From assembly GCA_003731675.1 (NCBI GenBank), contig RCNQ01000036.1, positions 1 to 21,576 on the forward strand: 21,576 nucleotides of DNA, given 5' to 3'. The position numbers were made by a program, and so were the translations under genes. This DNA is from Bacteroidetes/Chlorobi group bacterium ChocPot_Mid (GTDB lineage: Bacteria; Bacteroidota; Ignavibacteria; Kapaibacteriales; UBA2268). Under the pieces are notes generated by a model. The model searched no databases. It saw nothing but the letters and a program-made list of their open reading frames with translations, and was not told where the DNA came from. Position 1 is the first letter of the stretch. Every line of letters begins with the position of its first letter. Below are positions 15,638 to 21,576 of this stretch, piece after piece.

Positions 15638-18600
15638 CTATTTTATAATTGTTAGTTTTAATGTCTTTATATTCTGACCGTTCTTTAAAACAATAAGATA
15701 AATACCTGTACAAAAATCATCTGTGTTAAAATCAATTTCATATTTCCCAGCTTTATAAACACCTTGCATCAGTATTAAAAGTTTATTACCATTAACATCG
15801 TAAACACTGAGCTCAGATTGGGCATTAGATACTAATTCTGCAATCATCACTACCTTACTTCCATTATTGAGCGGATTTTCAGACTTGAAAAATAAATCAA
15901 AATTCCCTTGCAAAGATAACAACCGTTTATCAATTGCACAATTATCGAGCAATGTAAATATTCCGCCTGTTGTGTCGGATTTGATTGGAATATTGGAAGT
16001 AAATGAAACTTTTTCAATATTTAAATTTGTACTGATTGAATTTCCCAGTAAAGCTAAAAATTTTATATCAAACAAAGTTCCGTCCTTGATTTTATTCAAT
16101 GTATCTATAGAACAATCTATATTTAAAAATCCTGGTGGATTTTCAATGTATTGCAAATTATTTCTAACTGATTTTGAAATTGCATCTGATAAATCAACAG
16201 ATACAGGATATATCAATGTAGGATTATATCCTAAAGAAATTTTGATATTAGAAATGACTGCCTCATTTATTGAACGGCTACCTTTTGAACTGACTGAAAC
16301 AGGAATATTGAGTTCTTTTCCTAATTTACCACTGTTAATATTCGGAACAGAAATTAGAGCTTCAATATATTTCGGTATATCACCTTTTCCTATTAACCAA
16401 ATGTTGTGAGTTAATTTGCAGGGTTCAGACAATTGAATGTCTAATTTCAAAATGTCATCTTTCATTTGTTGTGGAGAGTATTCAAAGAAAACTTTTGCAA
16501 TACTATCTGATTGCAGTAGTATCGGAAAAGTTGTTAGTAACCTGAAAGGTGCATTTAAAGTTTTTATATCAAATATTGTTATCGGAACTTCTCCGGAATT
16601 CTTTAGTATCAATGAAGAAGTATCCTGAGTCTCAATTGGGATACGACCAAAATTCAATGTATCAGTACTCGTTGTCAAATGCGGTTCAACTCTTTTAGCA
16701 TGCAAAGGTATAATCTTTTCAATATCGCATGGTTTTATAAGAATTTTTATTGTGTCAATATAATTACCTTCCGCTAAAGACTCAAGTTTGATATAAAATT
16801 TGTTTGTGTCGGTCAAGTTAGTATTAACTTTGATATTATGTGAAAAGTAATTGTTTTTTGGTCCAGTTATTTTAGATATATAAGGTGTGACCTGAGACTT
16901 ACCGGATACAATTATATTTATCGAATCAGTTATAACACCTGGCTGGATACAATTAATAATTTGTTTGAAATCAACATCTGCCTTGCTTAAAGCATACGTA
17001 ATGCCCTGCTTTGAACCCTTTAATTTTACTGAATCAATAAAAGAGCATGGAGAAGTAGTAATATACATTGTTTCATTGAAGTTTCCTTCCTGCTGTGGTA
17101 CAAAGATGACAGGAATTTCCTTGCTCATTTTTGGTTTAATTACAATAGGAAAGGCATCAATATAAATTCCCGGAATATTTTTTAGCAGAGCAAATTCTAA
17201 ATCTACTTCTCCGGTATTGAAAATCTGGAATGCAGATACAGTTGAATCATCACAACCAGTTAAAGGAGGGAATTCGATTTCGGTAAGTGGTTGTCCGTAA
17301 AATTCAAGACGATATGATGAGCTCAAAGCTTTTCCGTTAAGTTGAACAACAATTCCATCGTTTATACCATTTGCGGAAAAAGGAATGATAAGGAATTTAT
17401 CATAGTTTCCCGGAATGTTAGTTCTGAATTTTATCTTAATTTCAGAAGAACCGTTGCTATAAATTGTTTGTGGAAAAGTTGTAGTAACGACTGTAAAGGG
17501 TTCTTCAGTTTTTGGTTGTTCTAATTGTATATCAAAATTTTCATAATTGTAAACTTTTATAATTTTCTCAACTGAATCACCATTACAAGCAATCAAAGTA
17601 TCAAAAACAGCTATACTCGGGTTTGCTTCAACATTCATTCTTTCCTTTTGAGCAACCAAATAAACTTTTTTAATCGAATTCTTACATGGTAATATGAAAG
17701 TAATGCTATCAAGATAAATTCCCGAACGATTTGGTTCAAATCTGACAGTATAATCCTTGCTTCTGTTTGGTAAAACAATCTCTGATGGAGGAGGGACAAA
17801 GACGCTAAACACTCCACCGGGAGGAATCATAATGTCAATGAATCTTAATGTATCAGTGGAAGAATTTGAAATACGGACTGCCTGGTCTTGGAATTTTGTG
17901 TATTTATCCAGATAGAAAAATAATGTGTCTCTGTCAAAATTGTAATTAATATTAATCACATCTAATTTTACTCTTACGGAAGTATCTGTGCAAACAATTC
18001 CGTTTTTTCTTGCTACTGCATAGTAGATACCATCTTGATTAATAAGTAACTGGTTTTCAGTATCAGGAAGTTTTGTGTTGTCTTTGAACCATTCATAACT
18101 ATCACCTCCGCTGACATTCAGCAAATAATTTTCATTCTCACAGCAAGAAATAGTTGTATCTTTTGTAACAATTTTACCTGCAATTCTTAAAAGAGCAGTT
18201 GGAGAAGGCAACTCAGAAAGCTGAACAGCATCAGAAATTGCTGAGCATCCCTTTTCATCTGTAATCTTGACTTTGTACCAGCCAGATTGTCTTGCATAAA
18301 ATTTTTGTCTGTTGGAATTTGGCAAAGGAATTGCATTCAATGACCATTCGTAATCATATGGACCTCCGAAAACACTTGCAGTAAGCAAAAGACTGTCACC
18401 GGAGCAAAACTGAGGATTATTATTTTGAACTATGATGGTAGGCTTTGCAGGTTGATTTTTCCGAACAGTAGTTTCTGCAAAATTCGTAAGATTATAAGTT
18501 CTGCCTCGCCCGTATGACGGAGCTATGCCATTACCTAATAAATCATCTTGATTATAACGATAAGAATAAATCCTATAAACATAACCTTCACTACAATCAA

Positions 18601-19576
18601 AGTTGAAAGTATCTTTGTAACTTGTGGTTAAAGATGCGTTCTCATTATCAACGACATAAGCGGAACCGAGAGAATCACCTTTCTTATATGAAGTACCATT
18701 TGAAGGGACTAATGCTTTTGCTAAATCTTTCTGTAAGATTCTCAGTATTAAGTAACCTTGTATAGCATCATTATAATTATCAGAAGTAGGGGACCAAATT
18801 AGTTCAACATAATCTGGTTTTACTACTGTATTCAATTGTGTATTAATCCACAAAGGTGTTCTCAAGTTCTGCCAAAACTTTAAGTTGTCAGTAGTTGAAT
18901 TTTGCTTTTTGTTTGGCTTTCCTTTTGTTACAAAATTTCCTGCTTGAGACACAGCACATCGGTTAATATCAACAATTCCATCATATTCATTCAAATTTGA
19001 ACCAGGAACAACCGAAATACTTTCGCCAACTGGACAAATTCCGGGGAAATTCAATTTTGGTGTTGGTAAAGACAGAAAAGTAGTATTGACAACAGCCATA
19101 TGGCTTAACGAATGGACATAGTTACCGAAATTACTTTCAAGTTTGATAATTGTAGTATCCTTATTTACATCCAAAGCATTTTTATCCCAAGTACCGTCGG
19201 GACCGAATTTCACAAAGTAATCAGTATTTTCAGCACCAAGCTCTATATATCCGTCACTTTTATTGACATCAATCAGTTCAGAACCTCTGTGGTGAATAAC
19301 AATTATTGTACCTGCCCGAATATTTCTCCAAAGAGAATGTTGTTTGAACTGAATGCCCCAACTATTTCCTGAAGGGTAGTCATCTAAATTGCGATAATCA
19401 CTAAGTGTATAAAATTCTAAAGATATATTATCAGCAGTTACAAGCAGTTCTGTCCAGTCGTCTGCTGGGGTTGCACCATTAAAATATTCACTAATAACAA
19501 CATTTTGAGAATAAACATATTTTGAAAAAATGATGAAAAGCAAAATAGAAAGATATAAAAATTTTTTAACATCCAT
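15638..19576 (-). CDS. Large T9SS-secreted protein with lamin-tail, FN3, Ig-like, ASH-type and cohesin-like domains
   Basis: 1312 residues if started at the ATG at 19574-19576. An upstream in-frame ATG at 19637-19639 would add 21 residues (MQHKNIS...). I prefer the inner Met because it gives a normal signal peptide, ~1-24 (VKKFLYLSILLFIIFSKYVY); neither site has a well-spaced Shine-Dalgarno sequence. In order: lamin-tail-like domain (~26-175, VVISEYFNGATPADDWTELL), FN3-like domain (~253-370), two Ig-like domains (~379-455, ~460-538) with FCSGDSLLLTA and SYEWFKD, about five ASH/'choice-of-anchor D'-type beta domains (~540-1067), a cohesin-like domain (~1075-1215, SVPNINSGKLGKELNIPVSV), and a T9SS type A tail (~1225-1312, DFCTGIYLIVLKNG). 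No enzyme motif was recognised; an adhesin or structural surface role is inferred only. It is convergent with korB and divergent from coaD. Confidence 0.87.
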   Translation of the reverse strand: MDVKKFLYLSILLFIIFSKYVYSQNVVISEYFNGATPADDWTELLVTADNISLEFYTLSDYRNLDDYPSGNSWGIQFKQHSLWRNIRAGTIIVIHHRGSELIDVNKSDGYIELGAENTDYFVKFGPDGTWDKNALDVNKDTTIIKLESNFGNYVHSLSHMAVVNTTFLSLPTPKLNFPGICPVGESISVVPGSNLNEYDGIVDINRCAVSQAGNFVTKGKPNKKQNSTTDNLKFWQNLRTPLWINTQLNTVVKPDYVELIWSPTSDNYNDAIQGYLILRILQKDLAKALVPSNGTSYKKGDSLGSAYVVDNENASLTTSYKDTFNFDCSEGYVYRIYSYRYNQDDLLGNGIAPSYGRGRTYNLTNFAETTVRKNQPAKPTIIVQNNNPQFCSGDSLLLTASVFGGPYDYEWSLNAIPLPNSNRQKFYARQSGWYKVKITDEKGCSAISDAVQLSELPSPTALLRIAGKIVTKDTTISCCENENYLLNVSGGDSYEWFKDNTKLPDTENQLLINQDGIYYAVARKNGIVCTDTSVRVKLDVININYNFDRDTLFFYLDKYTKFQDQAVRISNSSTDTLRFIDIMIPPGGVFSVFVPPPSEIVLPNRSKDYTVRFEPNRSGIYLDSITFILPCKNSIKKVYLVAQKERMNVEANPSIAVFDTLIACNGDSVEKIIKVYNYENFDIQLEQPKTEEPFTVVTTTFPQTIYSNGSSEIKIKFRTNIPGNYDKFLIIPFSANGINDGIVVQLNGKALSSSYRLEFYGQPLTEIEFPPLTGCDDSTVSAFQIFNTGEVDLEFALLKNIPGIYIDAFPIVIKPKMSKEIPVIFVPQQEGNFNETMYITTSPCSFIDSVKLKGSKQGITYALSKADVDFKQIINCIQPGVITDSINIIVSGKSQVTPYISKITGPKNNYFSHNIKVNTNLTDTNKFYIKLESLAEGNYIDTIKILIKPCDIEKIIPLHAKRVEPHLTTSTDTLNFGRIPIETQDTSSLILKNSGEVPITIFDIKTLNAPFRLLTTFPILLQSDSIAKVFFEYSPQQMKDDILKLDIQLSEPCKLTHNIWLIGKGDIPKYIEALISVPNINSGKLGKELNIPVSVSSKGSRSINEAVISNIKISLGYNPTLIYPVSVDLSDAISKSVRNNLQYIENPPGFLNIDCSIDTLNKIKDGTLFDIKFLALLGNSISTNLNIEKVSFTSNIPIKSDTTGGIFTLLDNCAIDKRLLSLQGNFDLFFKSENPLNNGSKVVMIAELVSNAQSELSVYDVNGNKLLILMQGVYKAGKYEIDFNTDDFCTGIYLIVLKNGQNIKTLKLTIIK
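16379..17960 (-). repeat. Array of about five ASH-type beta domains with paired cysteines
   Basis: Five modules of about 105 residues follow each other. Each tends to end with an 'L.PC....' strand (ILPCKNS, TTSPCSF, IKPCDIE, LSEPCKL), and three carry a Cys near their start (IACNGDS, TGCDDST, INCIQPG). The last module has the clearest 'LNFGRIPIETQDTSSLILKN' ASH signature. The cysteines may form one disulfide per module. Confidence 0.6.
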
Positions 19577-19760
19577 CCTTGTTTTGCTTAGTTCGGATTT
19601 ATCCAATTTATGAAAAACCGATATATTTTTATGCTGCATTTATATATTTAATAATTAAATCTAATAACTAAATAACAAATATACAAAATTAATAAAAAAA
19701 TATCAGGGTAAAATGTTCAATATTTTGAACTTTTTATTTATTAAATTCAATGTAATTAAT

Positions 19761-19784
19761 TAACTTTGTAAAAAATATTAAGGA
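19761..19784 (+). promoter_or_regulatory. Candidate Bacteroidetes-type -7 element and ribosome binding site of coaD
   Basis: TAACTTTG at 19761-19768 fits the Bacteroidetes -7 consensus TAnnTTTG. I found no TTTG at the expected -33 spacing; the nearest, 19724-19727, is too far upstream. AAGGA at 19780-19784 lies 7 nt before the coaD ATG and supports that start. Confidence 0.4.
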
Positions 19785-19791
19785 TTAGTCA

Positions 19792-20286
19792 ATGGAAAAA
19801 ATCGCAATTTATCCGGGAACATTTGACCCTATAACTAATGGTCATATAGATGTAATAGATAGAGCGAGCAAAATGTTCGATAAGGTTATTGTAGTAATTG
19901 CTATTAATTCAAAAAAAGCTTGTTTGTTTTCAGAAACCGAACGCTTTGATATGGCAAAGGAATCTCTTAAGCATATTGAGAATGTTAAGGTAGAGTTACA
20001 TCAGGGTTTGACAGTGGATTATGCCCGAAAAGTCAATGCAACCAGCATTGTCAGAGGAATTCGTGCTGTATCTGATTTCGAATATGAATTCCAGATAGCT
20101 TTGATGAACCGAAAGCTGAATCCCGAAGTAAATACTATTTTTTTGCTTCCCCATGAAAAGTACACTTACTTGAATTCGAGTATTATTCGTGAGCTTTCAC
20201 GTTACAACGAAGACGTTTCCGAATTTGTTCCTGATGTCGTCGCAAATATGCTGAAGGAAAAACATTGGAAAAAGACACAGGAATAA
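19792..20286 (+). CDS. coaD: Phosphopantetheine adenylyltransferase
   Basis: Transfers AMP from ATP to 4'-phosphopantetheine, giving dephospho-CoA, the penultimate step of coenzyme A synthesis in the cytoplasm. At 164 residues it has the standard length. It carries the nucleotidyltransferase motif YPGTFDPITNGHIDVI with Thr10 and catalytic His18 (TxxH-type site). VRGIRAVSDFEYEFQIALMN and the C-terminal SSIIREL, which binds ATP phosphates, are also present. The usual SSS before this last motif is NSS here, a small change unlikely to matter. It is a single-gene unit: divergent from the large T9SS gene and convergent with argD. Start supported by AAGGA 7 nt upstream. CoaD is often beside rsmD in bacteria, but that is not so here. 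Confidence 0.97.
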   Translation: MEKIAIYPGTFDPITNGHIDVIDRASKMFDKVIVVIAINSKKACLFSETERFDMAKESLKHIENVKVELHQGLTVDYARKVNATSIVRGIRAVSDFEYEFQIALMNRKLNPEVNTIFLLPHEKYTYLNSSIIRELSRYNEDVSEFVPDVVANMLKEKHWKKTQE

Positions 20287-20306
20287 TGTTTATTATTGGA
20301 ATGACA

Positions 20307-20330
20307 TTTTAAATTTTGCTAAATTTAAAA
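20307..20330. terminator. AT-only inverted repeat between convergent coaD and argD
   Basis: TTTTAAATTT (20307-20316) and AAATTTAAAA (20321-20330) pair perfectly around the 4-nt loop TGCT. The position between two converging stops suggests a shared terminator, but the stem has no G-C pair and there is no strong T-tract, so efficiency is doubtful. Confidence 0.35.
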
Positions 20331-20372
20331 ATAAGCCAATTACATCACAACTTTTTACAATTGAAAATCCGG

Positions 20373-21548
20373 TTAAAGTTCAGATAAGCTTTGGTTAAGT
20401 GCTGAAATAAACTCATCAACTTCATTCTCGGTTATAATTAATGGTGGTAACAGTCTTAAAACCTTACCTGAAGCTGCATTTGTTATGACTCTTTTTGAAA
20501 CAAGCTTTTCCACAAGCAAAGCGGCTTCAATCTTCAGCAAAACACCTCTCATCAAACCTATACCTCTGATTTCAGAAATAATATCAGGATAATTTTGCTT
20601 GACTTTTTGTAGCTCTTTTCCAAGATAATCACCAACTCTTTTAACCTGCTCTATTAAACCATTATTTAATTCATCTAAAACCGAGAGACCGGCTGCACAA
20701 GCAACTGCATTACCTCCATAGGTAGTTCCGTGCTGACCTTTTTGCCAGACTGAATTTAAACTTTCCTTTCCAAGGATTGCACCTAATGGTAATCCACCAC
20801 CAATACCTTTTGCTAATGTTACAATATCGGGTTGGATATCATAATATTCATAAGCTAAAAATTTACCAGTCCTTCCGATTCCTGATTGTATCTCATCTGC
20901 AACAATTAAAAAATCAAATTTATTCTTCAATTCATTTAAAGTAGCAATAAAATCTTGTGTAGCGCTGACAATACCACCTTCACCCTGTAAAAATTCTAAA
21001 AAAACAGCAGTAGTATTGTCGTCTATGTTGTTTTTCAAATCATCAACATTATTAAATTCCAAAATTTTACATCCTTCAAGGTAAGGACCCATACCTTCTT
21101 TGTAAAGTGGTTTATCCATAAGTGATAAAGCTCCATAAGTCCTGCCGTGAAACCCACCGGTAAATGAGATTAAATTTGTCTTACCTTTTTGATTACCCCA
21201 CTTACGGCACAGCTTCATAGCACCATCAGTTGCTTCGGTTCCGGAATTTGAAAAAAAGACACGTTCAAAACCTGTCATCCTTTTCAATTCCTCTGCTAAA
21301 AGAATCTGTGGCTCTTGATAAAAATAATTTGAGACATGTGAGTATTTTTTTATTTGGTTCTCGATAGCAATGATTGTTTTTGGATGACAATGTCCTAAAG
21401 CATTCACAGCTATTCCTCCCAAAAAGTCAAGATATGAATTTCCTGATTTATCGAATATTCTTGCACCAGTTGCGTGGTCTATTTCAATGTGAAGTCGCTT
21501 ATATGTTTGAAAAAAAATCTTTTCTTCACGATTAATTAAATTATCCAT
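20373..21548 (-). CDS. argD: Acetylornithine aminotransferase (class III, PLP-dependent)
   Basis: Transfers an amino group from glutamate to N-acetylglutamate semialdehyde, giving N-acetylornithine in arginine synthesis; many ArgD proteins also act on the succinylated or lysine-pathway substrates. The 391-residue length is typical. Class III motifs in order: SNSGTEATDGAMK (~100-112, PLP phosphate), GFHGRTYGALS with Phe133-His134 (ring stacking), ADEIQSGIGRTG with Asp218, TLAKGIGGGLPLGA with PLP Lys247, and HGTTYGGNAVACAAGL. The usual EPxQGEGG reads EFLQGEGG near 185, keeping Glu but not Pro. Ornithine or other omega-aminotransferases of this class are an alternative; length and motif wording favour ArgD or succinylornithine transaminase. 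The ATG has no clear Shine-Dalgarno sequence. The gene enters from the right edge, so any partner arg genes would lie beyond the 28 bases left in the window. Confidence 0.9.
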   Translation of the reverse strand: MDNLINREEKIFFQTYKRLHIEIDHATGARIFDKSGNSYLDFLGGIAVNALGHCHPKTIIAIENQIKKYSHVSNYFYQEPQILLAEELKRMTGFERVFFSNSGTEATDGAMKLCRKWGNQKGKTNLISFTGGFHGRTYGALSLMDKPLYKEGMGPYLEGCKILEFNNVDDLKNNIDDNTTAVFLEFLQGEGGIVSATQDFIATLNELKNKFDFLIVADEIQSGIGRTGKFLAYEYYDIQPDIVTLAKGIGGGLPLGAILGKESLNSVWQKGQHGTTYGGNAVACAAGLSVLDELNNGLIEQVKRVGDYLGKELQKVKQNYPDIISEIRGIGLMRGVLLKIEAALLVEKLVSKRVITNAASGKVLRLLPPLIITENEVDEFISALNQSLSEL

Positions 21549-21576
21549 AATTACAGAATGATTAATTTAGATGTAA

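Noticed and set aside
15867..16409. 180-codon open frame on the plus strand opposite the third T9SS gene
   Set aside because: Lies wholly within the coding sequence for the ASH, cohesin-like and tail parts on the other strand; translation looks like a reverse-frame shadow.

Overview
The window looks like a chromosomal piece of an AT-rich, Gram-negative bacterium of the Bacteroidota/Chlorobiota side, most plausibly an Ignavibacteria- or Kapabacteria-like lineage (inference). Three very large genes encode secreted proteins with Bacteroidetes-type C-terminal type IX secretion (T9SS) sorting domains. They sit between housekeeping genes typical of that group: two-subunit 2-oxoacid:ferredoxin oxidoreductase, long-form arginine decarboxylase, CoaD and ArgD. 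No tRNA, rRNA, CRISPR array, insertion sequence or phage gene was seen, and no gene-free stretch exceeds 300 bases.

Layout. On the minus strand, reading right to left from about 8.06 kb: a 1489-residue T9SS cargo protein with two seven-bladed beta-propellers; speA (arginine decarboxylase); an AI-2E-family membrane protein 4 nt behind speA; and the N-terminal part of a secreted protein of the Bacteroidetes family usually mislabelled 'asparagine synthetase B', cut by the window edge. A divergent AT-rich spacer then separates a plus-strand S8 (subtilisin-like) protease, also a T9SS cargo, followed by korA-korB. A bidirectional hairpin separates korB from a convergent minus-strand T9SS cargo protein (lamin-tail, FN3, Ig and ASH domains, cohesin-like domain). 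Next come plus-strand coaD and convergent minus-strand argD.

Functionally there are two layers. Central metabolism is represented by KorAB (2-oxoglutarate/succinyl-CoA interconversion with ferredoxin), SpeA (agmatine for polyamines), CoaD (coenzyme A) and ArgD (arginine). The cell-surface layer consists of three T9SS substrates occupying more than half of the window; the secretion machinery itself is not encoded here. The genes do not form a single pathway, and I see no convincing evidence of a complete undescribed system. The points most worth a second look are the in-order duplication of a whole propeller in the 1489-residue protein, and a clustered, partly palindromic TTAGTTA element upstream of korAB.
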